Shown here one piece after another: positions 10,721 through 20,732 of a DNA stretch of 47,173 bases. A model generated the notes under the pieces. It ran no database searches. It was not told the DNA's origin and saw nothing but the letters and a program-made list of their open reading frames with translations. Numbering within the stretch: the stretch's first letter is position 1; every line of letters begins with the position of its first letter. Made by a program: the position numbers and the translations under genes. Source of the DNA: Desulfovibrionales bacterium. GTDB taxonomy: Bacteria > Desulfobacterota > Desulfovibrionia > Desulfovibrionales > Desulfonatronaceae. The DNA is taken from the NCBI GenBank assembly GCA_007693505.1, contig REDL01000047.1, forward strand, positions 1 through 47,173, in the 5' to 3' direction.

Positions 10721-11845
10721 ATGCTCATGGAACGCCACACGCGAGAGCATGAAAGAGTGCACGTGCATTTGGTGAGTGCCTTGGCGACCCAAAACCCAGG
10801 CCACGGATCGTTACCGGCTTCCTCTTCCACTCCAGTCTCGTCGCAACCCCAATCTTTCCCGGAGTCCTCGCCTCGCGACTGGCTGGCCTTGGGCCGAGAA
10901 GTCATGGACGTGGAGATTGCCGGTTTGGCTGCTGTTCGTGATGATCTGGGCCAAGGCTTTTTGGATGCTCTGGAAACGCTGGCGTGTTGCTCCGGCCGGG
11001 TCGTGGTCATCGGCCTGGGCAAATCCGGTCTGGTGGGGCGCAAGATTGCCGCAACCTTGAGCAGTACGGGAACACCGGCTTTTTTTCTGCACCCCGTGGA
11101 AGGCGCCCATGGCGATCTGGGCATGATTCGGCCCGAGGATGTGGCCCTGGCCATTTCGAATAGCGGTGAAACCGACGAGCTGAACGCGATTTTGCCCGCC
11201 TTGCGCTCCCTGGGCGTGCGCATCGTGGCCGTAACCCGAGATGAATGCTCCTCACTGGCAGGACTGAGCGACATCGTCATCAAGGTTGCCGTTCCCAAGG
11301 AGGCCTGTCCCTTGGGTTTGGCCCCCACGGCCAGCACCACCGCGGCCCTGGCTGTGGGCGACGCTCTGGCCGTAGGTTTGATCCACTGGAAACGATTTGA
11401 TGCCTGCGCCTTTCGACGCTGTCATCCCGGCGGCACCCTTGGACAGCGATTACGCTTGCTGATCCAGGACGTCATGCACCGGGACAACCTTCCCGTGGTA
11501 CGCTCCGGAGTCTCCCTTGCCCATGCCCTGAACGTGCTCAACACCGGCGGCTTGGGCACCGTGGCAGTTATCGACAACCTCGGCCGCCTCATGGGCATCC
11601 TCACGGACGGAGACGTTCGCCGTCTGGTTTGCCACAGTCGCTTACATACCGAGAATGCCGTGGACACGGCCATGACCGTTTCGCCCCGCAGCGTTCTTCC
11701 GAGCCAAACAGCCGCTCTCGCTTTGGACGTCATGGAGTCCGCGGCGATCACGGTCCTGCCCGTTGTGGGAGCAGATGGTCTGCTCTGCGGAATGGTCCAC
11801 CTGCACGATCTGTTGGGCAAGGGAGGCGTCACGTTTTCCCGTTGA
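10721..11845 (+). CDS. kdsD: D-arabinose 5-phosphate isomerase, KpsF/GutQ family
   Basis: This enzyme interconverts ribulose 5-phosphate and arabinose 5-phosphate, the first step to Kdo for lipopolysaccharide or capsule. A SIS domain (about residues 60-190; VVVIGLGKSGLVGRKIAATL and ISNSGETDEL) is followed by FRRCHPGGTLGQRL and two CBS domains (about 245-370), the standard KpsF/GutQ layout. The N-terminus is longer than usual by about 50 residues of Pro/Ser-rich sequence, so the true start is uncertain: ATG 10721 is the first start after purF ends, ATG 10727 is equally possible, and a later non-ATG start nearer REVMDVEIAGL cannot be excluded. It lies 22 bases after purF on the same strand. Confidence 0.9.
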   Translation: MLMERHTREHERVHVHLVSALATQNPGHGSLPASSSTPVSSQPQSFPESSPRDWLALGREVMDVEIAGLAAVRDDLGQGFLDALETLACCSGRVVVIGLGKSGLVGRKIAATLSSTGTPAFFLHPVEGAHGDLGMIRPEDVALAISNSGETDELNAILPALRSLGVRIVAVTRDECSSLAGLSDIVIKVAVPKEACPLGLAPTASTTAALAVGDALAVGLIHWKRFDACAFRRCHPGGTLGQRLRLLIQDVMHRDNLPVVRSGVSLAHALNVLNTGGLGTVAVIDNLGRLMGILTDGDVRRLVCHSRLHTENAVDTAMTVSPRSVLPSQTAALALDVMESAAITVLPVVGADGLLCGMVHLHDLLGKGGVTFSR

Positions 11846-11893
11846 CTTCTTCATTGCCCCTCTTCGCTCATCAACTCGGAACGCGAGGTGACG

Positions 11894-12469
11894 ATGTGCA
11901 ACGAAACCGTCATGCCCGGAAAAACAACCGTGGACCAATCCCATGTCTGCGCCCGCTGCGCCGAGCAATATCCAACCTGTTGCCGGATCAGCCCGGGCAT
12001 GGAAGCCTCCTGCTTTCCGATCAGTTCCGAGGAGTTGGCCAGATTGGCGCCCCACGCCGCCACTCTCGGAGTTCCCCCAGTCGTGGAAGAACCAAACACC
12101 GAAACGTTCGTCCAGGCCTTGCACAAGCTGTTTCCCGGGTATTGCGATCAACTTCGCCTTGCTTTTCCTCTCCATCAGCTTCATTTTCGCCTTCGCGTAT
12201 CTGCGGGCGGCGAGTGTCTCTTTCTGGGGAAAAAGGGCTGCGTTCTGCCTATTCCGGACCGTCCGTATTATTGCCGACTCTATCCTTTCTGGTTTATCAA
12301 TTCCACGGTATTCACGTTCACGTCATCCCAGTGTCTGGCCGTGAACAATTCTGCCTCAACCGCGGGGCTTTACGCCCTGTTCAAGACTGATCAGCCCACC
12401 TTGCGCATCCTTCACGATTCCCTGCGGATCGCCTGGGGATTGCATACGGATGAGCTGAGACCGAGATAA
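11894..12469 (+). CDS. YkgJ-type cysteine-cluster protein (zinc/iron chelating family)
   Basis: The 191-aa protein has a cysteine pattern typical of the UPF0153/YkgJ family: CARCAEQYPTCC near the N-terminus and CLFLGKKGCVLPIPDRPYYCRLYPFW in the middle. Such clusters probably bind zinc or an Fe-S centre; the function is unknown. ATG 11894 is preferred over the GTG at 11888 because GAGG (11885-11888) is then well spaced. It ends three bases before the PBP1A start, so the two are co-transcribed. Confidence 0.8.
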   Translation: MCNETVMPGKTTVDQSHVCARCAEQYPTCCRISPGMEASCFPISSEELARLAPHAATLGVPPVVEEPNTETFVQALHKLFPGYCDQLRLAFPLHQLHFRLRVSAGGECLFLGKKGCVLPIPDRPYYCRLYPFWFINSTVFTFTSSQCLAVNNSASTAGLYALFKTDQPTLRILHDSLRIAWGLHTDELRPR

Positions 12470-12472
12470 ACA

Positions 12473-14893
12473 ATGCGTAAGCTTTTGATTATTGGCGCCA
12501 TACTCCTGGTTCTCCTTGTGCTCACCGGAATCGGAGGCCTTACCGGGCTGTATTTCTGGGCCGCGCGCGATCTGCCCAGCTTCAAAAAGATCACCGACTA
12601 CAACCCCCCGCTGGTGACCACGGTCCTGGACCGCAACGACGACGTCCTGGGATACTTCTTCCATGAGCGCCGATTCCTTGTGGAATCCACGGATCTTCCG
12701 CCCCATGTCGTCCAAAGTTTTCTGGCCGCGGAAGACAGTAACTTCTATCATCATGAAGGGATCGATATTTCCGGCATTCTGCGTTCCCTGATCCGGAACA
12801 TCCAGGCCCGGAGCATTGTCCAGGGGGGCAGCACCATCACCCAACAGGTTATCAAATCCCTGCTGCTAACCCCTGAGCGCAGTTACGAGCGCAAGCTCAA
12901 GGAGGCCATCCTGGCCTATCGACTGGAGCGCTATCTGACCAAGGATGAAATTCTGACCATCTACCTGAATCAGATTTTTTTCGGAGCCGGGGCCTATGGC
13001 ATCGAGGCCGCTGCCCGGACCTATTTCAACAAGCACGCCCATGAACTGGATTTGGCGGAAGCCGCCTTGCTGGCTGGTTTACCCAAGGCTCCCTCGGTCA
13101 ACAATCCCTTGCGCAATGCCGCTGGGGCCAGATCCCGGCAGGTTTATGTTTTGGAGCGCCTGCTGGCCCTGGGGTGGATAACTCCAGAGGAGCACGGCGC
13201 CGCCCTGGAACAGCATTTGGTTTTTGACTCTGGAAGCGATCCGTCATGGCGACGGGGAGCCTGGTATCTGGAGGAGGTCCGCCGGGAACTGATCGCCAGA
13301 TACGGCGAGGAGAAGGTCTATACTGGCGGGTTGACGGTGCGAACCGCCGCGGACCTGCGCCACCAGGTAGCCGCGGAAAAGGCCATGCGTTCCGAGTTGA
13401 CGGCTCTGGGCAAGCGACAGGGCTGGCGGGGTCCCATTGAAAATCTTTCGGGAACGGCCGTCGACGACTTTTTGTTGAACCAGCAGTTGGACGTGGAGGC
13501 CTTTCTTGAGGGAACCTGGGTTCGTGTCCTGGTCACCAACGTCCGCACCGACGGCGCGTATGTTCGCTTCGGCCCCTACCACGGATGGATGGACGTGGCG
13601 ACCATGGGATGGGCCCGAACACCGAACCCACAACGTGCCCCCGAGGATGTCCGCCCGGTCCGTGATGCCCAGCAGGTTCTTCAGGTTGGAGACGTTATCT
13701 GGGCATCGCTGTCAACTCCGGATGACATCCACGTTGAAGGAATCGACCTTGAAGCTGTTGAGGACATCGGGAGCAACGAGGTTACCCAGGCCCTGCTGGG
13801 CAAGACCTGGGAACTTGCCCTGGAACAGGAACCAACGGTTGAAGGCGCCCTGGCTTCCATCGATCCCGTGACCGGTGACGTTCTGGCCCTGGTAGGCGGG
13901 TACAGTTTTCAGCGCAGCCATTTCAACAGGGCTACCCAGGCCATACGACAGCCTGGTTCCACATTCAAGCCCGTGGTCTACTCCGCGGCCCTGGACCATG
14001 GCTACACCGCGGCATCCATCGTGATGGACGCACCCATTGTCTTTACGGACGCCGCGACACGGGACACCTGGAAACCGGAAAACTTCGAAGGTCGCTTCCA
14101 CGGCCCAACAATGCTCCGCGACGCGTTGGTCAAGTCCAGGAATCTGGTCACAATTCGGGTTGCGCAGTCCGTGGGGATCCCAGAGATCATTGAACGGGCG
14201 CAAACATTAGGACTGCGGGGGGATTTCACCCCGGACCTTTCCGTCAGCCTCGGCTCCATCCCCGTCAACCTGCTGAATATGTGCGAAGCCTTTTCCGCTT
14301 TTGCCCGGGATGGCTCAACGGTCGCCCCCCGTACAATTCTTTCCGTGCATACAGCCTGGGGTGACACCTTGCTGGAGCAAGACACGCAGATTACTCCGGG
14401 CATTTCCGCTCAGAACGCCTACATCATCACCAATATGCTGGAAGAGGCGGTACGCGATGGAACTGGTCGGCGGGCTCGAGCTTTGGGTCGCCCCGTGGCC
14501 GGTAAAACCGGCACCACCAACAACCACCACGATGCCTGGTTTATCGGCTACACTCCGTACTTGCTGACCGGGGTGTATGTCGGATTTGACCAACTGGCCC
14601 CGCTCGGGCGACTGGAAACCGGCTCACGTGCGGCCTTGCCGGCCTGGCTGGCCTATCGGCAACAAGTGGAAGATATGTATCCGGTGCAGAACTTTACCCC
14701 CCCTCCGGGTTTGATCATGGCCCGGGTTGACGCACGCAGTGGACTGCTGGCCGGGCCTGGGTGGGAAGGCGACACCTTTCTGCTGCCCTTCATCTCTGGA
14801 ACCCAGCCGCAACAGATTGCCAGTTCGCGAAGGGATGATGGTCGTGGGGCCCGACCGAGTTCCGAGGAAGATCTGCTCCGCCAAATCTTTTAA
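12473..14893 (+). CDS. Penicillin-binding protein 1A (bifunctional class A PBP)
   Basis: This 806-aa inner-membrane enzyme polymerises lipid II and cross-links peptidoglycan in the periplasm. One N-terminal transmembrane helix (about residues 4-30) is followed by a GT51 glycosyltransferase domain with catalytic Glu87 in AAEDSNFYHHEGID and the GGSTITQQ motif. An OB-like insert occupies about 310-430. The transpeptidase domain has the three active-site motifs: STFK with Ser496, SRN at 555-557 and KTG at 678-680. Length and order match the PBP1A (mrcA/ponA) type. The C-terminal tail is short. The gene is tightly linked to the upstream cysteine-cluster gene. Confidence 0.95.
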   Translation: MRKLLIIGAILLVLLVLTGIGGLTGLYFWAARDLPSFKKITDYNPPLVTTVLDRNDDVLGYFFHERRFLVESTDLPPHVVQSFLAAEDSNFYHHEGIDISGILRSLIRNIQARSIVQGGSTITQQVIKSLLLTPERSYERKLKEAILAYRLERYLTKDEILTIYLNQIFFGAGAYGIEAAARTYFNKHAHELDLAEAALLAGLPKAPSVNNPLRNAAGARSRQVYVLERLLALGWITPEEHGAALEQHLVFDSGSDPSWRRGAWYLEEVRRELIARYGEEKVYTGGLTVRTAADLRHQVAAEKAMRSELTALGKRQGWRGPIENLSGTAVDDFLLNQQLDVEAFLEGTWVRVLVTNVRTDGAYVRFGPYHGWMDVATMGWARTPNPQRAPEDVRPVRDAQQVLQVGDVIWASLSTPDDIHVEGIDLEAVEDIGSNEVTQALLGKTWELALEQEPTVEGALASIDPVTGDVLALVGGYSFQRSHFNRATQAIRQPGSTFKPVVYSAALDHGYTAASIVMDAPIVFTDAATRDTWKPENFEGRFHGPTMLRDALVKSRNLVTIRVAQSVGIPEIIERAQTLGLRGDFTPDLSVSLGSIPVNLLNMCEAFSAFARDGSTVAPRTILSVHTAWGDTLLEQDTQITPGISAQNAYIITNMLEEAVRDGTGRRARALGRPVAGKTGTTNNHHDAWFIGYTPYLLTGVYVGFDQLAPLGRLETGSRAALPAWLAYRQQVEDMYPVQNFTPPPGLIMARVDARSGLLAGPGWEGDTFLLPFISGTQPQQIASSRRDDGRGARPSSEEDLLRQIF

Positions 14894-14975
14894 CAGGCTC
14901 TGATCATCGGATGTTGCCCGTTGCGTCAGTGAACGTGACGCGGACTTGTCACGCAATCTTCAAGGAGTGCCCAGC

Positions 14976-15434
14976 ATGAGTATTGAAATCGCCAAGTCGT
15001 TCATCAAGGCCACATCAGAAGTGTTGTCCACGATGGCCATGATCTCACCCGTGGCCGGCAAGCCCTACGTCAAAAAAGACAGCATGGCCAAAGGTGACGT
15101 AACCGGTGTGATCGGGTTGACCGGGGACAAGCTGGGAACCATCTCGGTGACCTTCACGCAAAAATGCGCTCTGGCGGTGGTGAAGAACATGCTTGGTGAG
15201 GACATCCAGGATGTGATTCAGGATACAAAGGACGCTGTCGGGGAAATCACAAACATGATTTCCGGAAAATCCCGCCAACTTCTGGCCGAATCCGGACTGA
15301 CCATATTGTCCGCGACGCCAACGGTGATCATGGGCAAGGGGCACACGATTCACCACATATCTTCCGAACCGATCATGGCCATTCCGTTCACCACGGACCA
15401 TGGTGAGTTCACTGTTGAATTCTGTTTTCAATAA
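14976..15434 (+). CDS. cheX: CheX-like chemotaxis phosphatase
   Basis: CheX/CheC-type proteins dephosphorylate CheY-P and so reset the flagellar signal. The 152-aa protein carries one conserved E-x-x-N catalytic motif, EITN at residues 90-93, in the sequence DAVGEITNMISGKSRQLL, as expected of CheX dimers. ATG 14976 has AAGGAG eight bases upstream; the open frame extends 10 codons further without support. No other chemotaxis gene is nearby, so its partner CheY must be encoded elsewhere. A stand-alone regulator of another response system is also possible. Confidence 0.82.
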   Translation: MSIEIAKSFIKATSEVLSTMAMISPVAGKPYVKKDSMAKGDVTGVIGLTGDKLGTISVTFTQKCALAVVKNMLGEDIQDVIQDTKDAVGEITNMISGKSRQLLAESGLTILSATPTVIMGKGHTIHHISSEPIMAIPFTTDHGEFTVEFCFQ

Positions 15435-15445
15435 CCCCTTGTGGC

Positions 15446-15468
15446 GGCCACTTTTGCTTACGGTGGCC
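15446..15468 (+). terminator. Possible hairpin downstream of cheX
   Basis: GGCCAC (15446-15451) pairs with GTGGCC (15463-15468) around an 11-base loop just after the cheX stop. No U-tract follows, so it may only be a weak or factor-dependent stop. Confidence 0.3.
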
Positions 15469-15547
15469 CGCATCGATCTATCGGCACCATTCACCGGTGC
15501 TGCGGTCCGCTGAAAACTCAACCGGATTTTTTCCAGGAATCTTCTTC

Positions 15548-17132
<1,585 letters not shown>

Positions 17133-17213
17133 CCGTTATTTCCCTGGCTTGTCCCTCCGGCGGTCCCAGGTCTCTTCGCGAGAACGACAGCCAAAACAGA
17201 CAGCTTCGTGTTC

Positions 17214-20003
17214 ATGGCCAAATTTTCCCAACCGTCCTCGGTCCGTGACAACAATGCCGCTTCCAGATTGCGCGCGGAGCGCAACGAACTGCTACGAACA
17301 GCAGTGGCCACGGGCTGCATCCCGGAGAACTTCTCGTTACGGCTGACCCGGCTCACGGACCGCTATTTCCAGGCCAGGGTTGCAGAGATCCAGTCATGCT
17401 CCTGCATCGGCACGCCACCTCTTTCAGGCGCAGCGTTTGTTGTTGTCGCCGTTGGAGGTTATGGCCAAGAAACCCTTTGTCCCGGTTCGGACCTGGACGT
17501 GCTGGTGCTCTTCCAGGACAGCGTGCCCGCGAGCACGGAAGACTTCTGTCAAGACCTGTTTCTTCCGCTCTGGGACCTGGGATTGGAACTGGGGCACGGC
17601 GTTCGCGGTCTGGATGAATGCCTTCGTCTGGCAGATGAAGATCAAAAGACATTCACCGCCCTGCTTTCAGCGCGCTACCTGACCGGTGATCCTGCTGTGA
17701 TGCGCCGCTTTGCCGAGGCATTCATTCAGCAGGCCGCCCACCACGATTTTTCCGTCCTGGCGGATATTTTCGATCCCCCCGAACGCACGGAGCGGATACC
17801 CGTGCGCACGGAAACCGGTGCTACGGAAAACGACCCACGGCTTGCCGAGTTCGATTTTGACCTGACCGCGGAGAATCTTCTCGAACCCAATCTGAAATCC
17901 ACTCCGGGCGGTCTCCGTGACTACCATCGTCTACTCTGGTTGGCTGTCCCGCGTCTGACGGATCAAGGTCGCCGGATTACCACCTCTCCCGCGGGCCCGT
18001 TCTCGGACATGGATGTTGCCGATCTGCACCAGGATGTAACCTTTTTGCTTCGAACCCGCTCAGCCCTGCACATGACGGTTGGACGCAAGGCCGATGTTCT
18101 GCATCTGGAAATCCAGCCGGAAGTGGCCCGACTTCTGGGTTTCGTGAATCCTGATGCCGGATTGGCCGTGGAAGTGTTTCTGGGACGGCTGCACAGGGCC
18201 ATGGGACGCATCCGGGCCATGTACCTGACTGTCCTGCGGACACTTCGCGGCCTGGATCAGACACGCTCGATTCACTTCCTTAACCAGGAAACGGAGCAGG
18301 ACATCATTTTAGCCGCCGATGGACTGGCCCTGGCTCAGCCCCCCACCTCCCAAGCGTCCCCTTCTTCTGGAAAACAAGTCATGGCCCTTTTCCAGGCCAT
18401 GGGGCGTACCGGTTTGCCGCTGTCCTGGGCAGTACGCAGTCCGCTCGCCGCTGTCTGTTCTCACCTCCTCCGGGACGTGGGGGAAAGGTCTGCAACTCTT
18501 CAGCAACTGGCCATGATTCTGGCCGCGCCCGGAGGGCGACAAGCCGGTCGGGACATGCTCGCCACGGGGGTTCTGGCCGCCTTGATTCCAGAACTGGGTC
18601 GCGTCCAAGACCACATTCAGTTCGATGCCTATCATCTGCGTCCAGTTGGGGCGCACACCGTGGAAGCCATCGGTTTCCTCAGCACATGGCGCAATCAGGA
18701 TGCAGTTCAGGACCCGGACCGTCACCCATCCCAGATAATGAGCCGGGAAGCCCAGTTGGCCAGCGACATTTGGCAACGTATTCCAGAGCCAACAGCCCTG
18801 ATCCTGGGGACGCTCCTGCATGACATCGCAAAGGGGGCTGCTGATCATGCCCAAGCCGGAGCGAACGTAGCCAATCAGATCCTTCGGCGTTTTCAGGCCC
18901 CGGAAGAACTGCTTGACGAGGTGGAGTTTTTGGTCCGCGAACACCTGTTGCTGTTCAAAACCGCCACTCGCAAGGACCTTCACGACGAGCAGGTCGTGGC
19001 CGGCTGTGCCGAACGTATCGGGATAAGCACTCGGCTGGATCATTTGATGCTCCTCAGCATGGCCGATGCCCGAGCCACGGGGCCAAAAGCCTGGAATGCG
19101 TGGAACGCCGCCCTGCTCCGCGATCTTTATTTCAAGATTCGCAAGCTGTTCACCCATGGCCCGCTGTCCCACCCCCAGGCCATGCAGCGCCTTGAAATGC
19201 TTCGGCTAACAGTTCTCCACGGTTTTTCGGAATCTGACATTTCGCCAGAACTGGACGGTTTGCTGCATCACCTTCCTCTGCGCTATCTGCTGACCACTCC
19301 TGCTGAAACCATTGTCCGCCACATTCAAATTGTCGATCGACTTCAACGGAACACGGTGGCAGAGAAAATCCGCATCCCCGGAGGTCGCGGCGGCCTGGGG
19401 CTGGCTGAGGTGGAGGTGGTCACGCTGACTGACTCGGGTTGTCACGAAGTGACATTTGCCGTCATGGCCCAACCCGGCATCTTTCCTGTGCTTTGCGGCG
19501 TTCTGACGCTGCATGGGCTGGATGTTCTTGCCGCAGAAATGATCTCCTGGCCAGAAGACGTCGTGCTCACGGTGTTCAAAACCCAGGACCCGCCAGATCT
19601 CTTGCACTTGGAGGAACTGGCCTTCCGGCTCAAACAGTCAGTCAAGTTCACCATGACCGGCAAACTGTTTCTGGCAGAACGACTGACGGAAAAATGGCAG
19701 TCCCGATTGAACAGCATCGCTCCACCCTCAGCCCTGCCCCCGACCGTACACATCGACAACGAAGCAAATGATTTCTCTACCCAGATTGAGATCGTTGCCG
19801 ATGATGGCCCTGGTTGCCTGTATCAGCTAGCTGAAACCTTCGAACGCCTTCGCGTCCAAATCATTCGGGCCAAGATCGCCACCCAGATTGACCGCATTGC
19901 CGACAGCTTCGATGTCCGAGACCATCTTGGCCAAAAAATCACGGACACTGCCCAGATTAATGCAATTCGGGAAGCCTTGCTTGATGCCCTGAGCCAGATC
20001 TGA
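17214..20003 (+). CDS. glnD: [Protein-PII] uridylyltransferase / uridylyl-removing enzyme
   Basis: GlnD adds UMP to P-II when glutamine is low and removes it when glutamine is high. The protein (929 aa from ATG 17214; a GTG at 17208 adds two residues) has the nucleotidyltransferase motif GGYGQETLCPGSDLDVLVLF (Asp93 and Asp95), the GlnD-type linker with NLKSTPGGLRDYH, an HD phosphohydrolase domain with HD at residues 536-537 in LLHDIAKG, and two C-terminal ACT domains (about 725-800 and 850-925) that bind glutamine. All domains appear intact. The ribosome binding site is weak, which may mean translation is coupled or modest. Confidence 0.95.
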   Translation: MAKFSQPSSVRDNNAASRLRAERNELLRTAVATGCIPENFSLRLTRLTDRYFQARVAEIQSCSCIGTPPLSGAAFVVVAVGGYGQETLCPGSDLDVLVLFQDSVPASTEDFCQDLFLPLWDLGLELGHGVRGLDECLRLADEDQKTFTALLSARYLTGDPAVMRRFAEAFIQQAAHHDFSVLADIFDPPERTERIPVRTETGATENDPRLAEFDFDLTAENLLEPNLKSTPGGLRDYHRLLWLAVPRLTDQGRRITTSPAGPFSDMDVADLHQDVTFLLRTRSALHMTVGRKADVLHLEIQPEVARLLGFVNPDAGLAVEVFLGRLHRAMGRIRAMYLTVLRTLRGLDQTRSIHFLNQETEQDIILAADGLALAQPPTSQASPSSGKQVMALFQAMGRTGLPLSWAVRSPLAAVCSHLLRDVGERSATLQQLAMILAAPGGRQAGRDMLATGVLAALIPELGRVQDHIQFDAYHLRPVGAHTVEAIGFLSTWRNQDAVQDPDRHPSQIMSREAQLASDIWQRIPEPTALILGTLLHDIAKGAADHAQAGANVANQILRRFQAPEELLDEVEFLVREHLLLFKTATRKDLHDEQVVAGCAERIGISTRLDHLMLLSMADARATGPKAWNAWNAALLRDLYFKIRKLFTHGPLSHPQAMQRLEMLRLTVLHGFSESDISPELDGLLHHLPLRYLLTTPAETIVRHIQIVDRLQRNTVAEKIRIPGGRGGLGLAEVEVVTLTDSGCHEVTFAVMAQPGIFPVLCGVLTLHGLDVLAAEMISWPEDVVLTVFKTQDPPDLLHLEELAFRLKQSVKFTMTGKLFLAERLTEKWQSRLNSIAPPSALPPTVHIDNEANDFSTQIEIVADDGPGCLYQLAETFERLRVQIIRAKIATQIDRIADSFDVRDHLGQKITDTAQINAIREALLDALSQI

Positions 20004-20012
20004 GCAGCCTTG

Positions 20013-20043
20013 CCCATGCGGTTCCCGGACAAAGGGAAATGGG
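20013..20043 (+). terminator. Possible terminator hairpin after glnD
   Basis: CCCAT (20013-20017) and TTCCC (20022-20026) pair with GGGAA (20034-20038) and ATGGG (20039-20043), giving a bulged 10-bp stem ten bases after the glnD stop. There is no clear U-tract. Confidence 0.4.
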
Positions 20044-20206
20044 GGGAGCCATTTTCTCGCCCAGGTACACGGATTCCCTGCACAGTAGACAGAAACCTGA
20101 AGTTCAAACGCCTTGCTCAACCTCACACCCTGTTTCGGGAAAAGAGACATACCGAGAACGTCCGGCACCATTAAGACCATGTCGCAAATGATGCCGGACC
20201 GCTGAT

Positions 20207-20224
20207 CTTCGACGACCGTCGAAG
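20207..20224 (-). promoter_or_regulatory. SECIS-like hairpin for the second UGA codon
   Basis: On the minus strand CTTCGAC-GGTC-GTCGAAG forms a perfect 7-bp stem with a GGUC loop. The loop starts 17 bases after the UGA at 20237-20235, inside the 16-37 base range known for bacterial SECIS elements, and GGUC resembles the apical loop of the E. coli fdhF SECIS. It lies just after the TAA stop. It could be mistaken for a terminator, but no U-run follows. Confidence 0.7.
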
Positions 20225-20225
20225 C

Positions 20226-20435
20226 TTATACGCCTCAGGTTCCCCCGAAGCCCACGGTGGTCTTTTGCTCAGTCACGATTACGGGCACCTTTCGTTGGCC
20301 CTGACTGTGCTTGAGCATCTGTTCCATGTGTTTGGGATTGATTTTTACATCATGGTAGACATGGCCGGGATGCGCCTCACGGGCGCGTGTGGTATGGGGT
20401 CACCCCTGTTTTCCATAAATAATCGTCTGGCTCAT
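20226..20435 (-). CDS. Uxx-star-type glutaredoxin-like selenoprotein with two in-frame UGA codons
   Basis: Read with UGA as selenocysteine (U), the minus strand encodes 69 aa: MSQTIIYGKQGUPHTTRARE at the start, a thioredoxin-fold middle ending in RKVPVIVTEQKTTVGFGGT, then UGV and a TAA stop. U12 (codon 20402-20400) sits where glutaredoxins have the CPYC cysteine, in GKQGUPHT. U67 (20237-20235) gives the C-terminal U-x-x-stop arrangement after which, as I recall, the Uxx-star family is named. Each UGA has a hairpin downstream at SECIS distance. An AAGGAG site lies seven bases before ATG 20435, and a good promoter lies further upstream. A frame this conserved in pattern across an internal stop is hard to explain otherwise. 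If only U12 is decoded, the protein ends at residue 66. The function is probably thiol or selenol redox chemistry. The Sec machinery itself is not in the window. Confidence 0.85.
20372..20386 (-). promoter_or_regulatory. SECIS-like hairpin for the first UGA codon
   Basis: On the minus strand GCGCC-CGTGA-GGCGC forms a 5-bp stem whose loop starts 18 bases after the UGA at 20402-20400. A G is present at loop position 2, as bacterial SECIS rules require. It lies wholly within the coding sequence, as is normal in bacteria. Confidence 0.65.
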
Positions 20436-20473
20436 AATCCTTCTCCTTGGCTGAATGTGACAAGCATTCATCC

Positions 20474-20502
20474 ATTTGACATTCACCGCTTTCCTGAGTC
20501 AA
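20474..20502 (-). promoter_or_regulatory. Sigma-70-type promoter of the selenoprotein gene
   Basis: On the minus strand TTGACT (20502-20497, 5 of 6 consensus) is followed after exactly 17 bases by TCAAAT (20479-20474, 4 of 6). Transcription would begin near 20467, giving a leader of about 30 bases before ATG 20435. Confidence 0.5.
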
Positions 20503-20732
20503 CCTGCATACCGAACGGTCGATCAAGGCCCGGAAGAGCGCTAGCATTGATTATACCGTCCGAGCGTTGATTGAACCCTTTGATTCAAACCTACCCACGG
20601 GACCGTGTCACGGCCACTTGCTTCAGGCAAAAAAAAATGGACAACTCCGTTGCGAAATTCTCCGCAACCGTGGACGGGGAACCTCCTCCTGCTGCATTTG
20701 GGCTGGCTCCACGGGCCGCTTAAGGAGCAGCC
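20503..20732. other. Non-coding leader upstream of the trehalose gene
   Basis: Between the selenoprotein promoter and the start of the trehalose gene I see no gene. A short palindrome CCGTGTCACGG lies near 20603-20613. The otsA start has GGAG about six bases upstream (TAAGGAGCAGCC). Confidence 0.35.

Noticed and set aside
20207-20224. The 7-bp GGTC-loop hairpin as a plain transcription terminator of the small minus-strand gene
   Set aside because: No U-tract follows, while the spacing from UGA and the loop sequence fit a SECIS element.
20265-20570. A 101-codon plus-strand open frame opposite the selenoprotein gene
   Set aside because: It is the shadow of the minus-strand gene, which has a ribosome binding site, promoter and family motifs.
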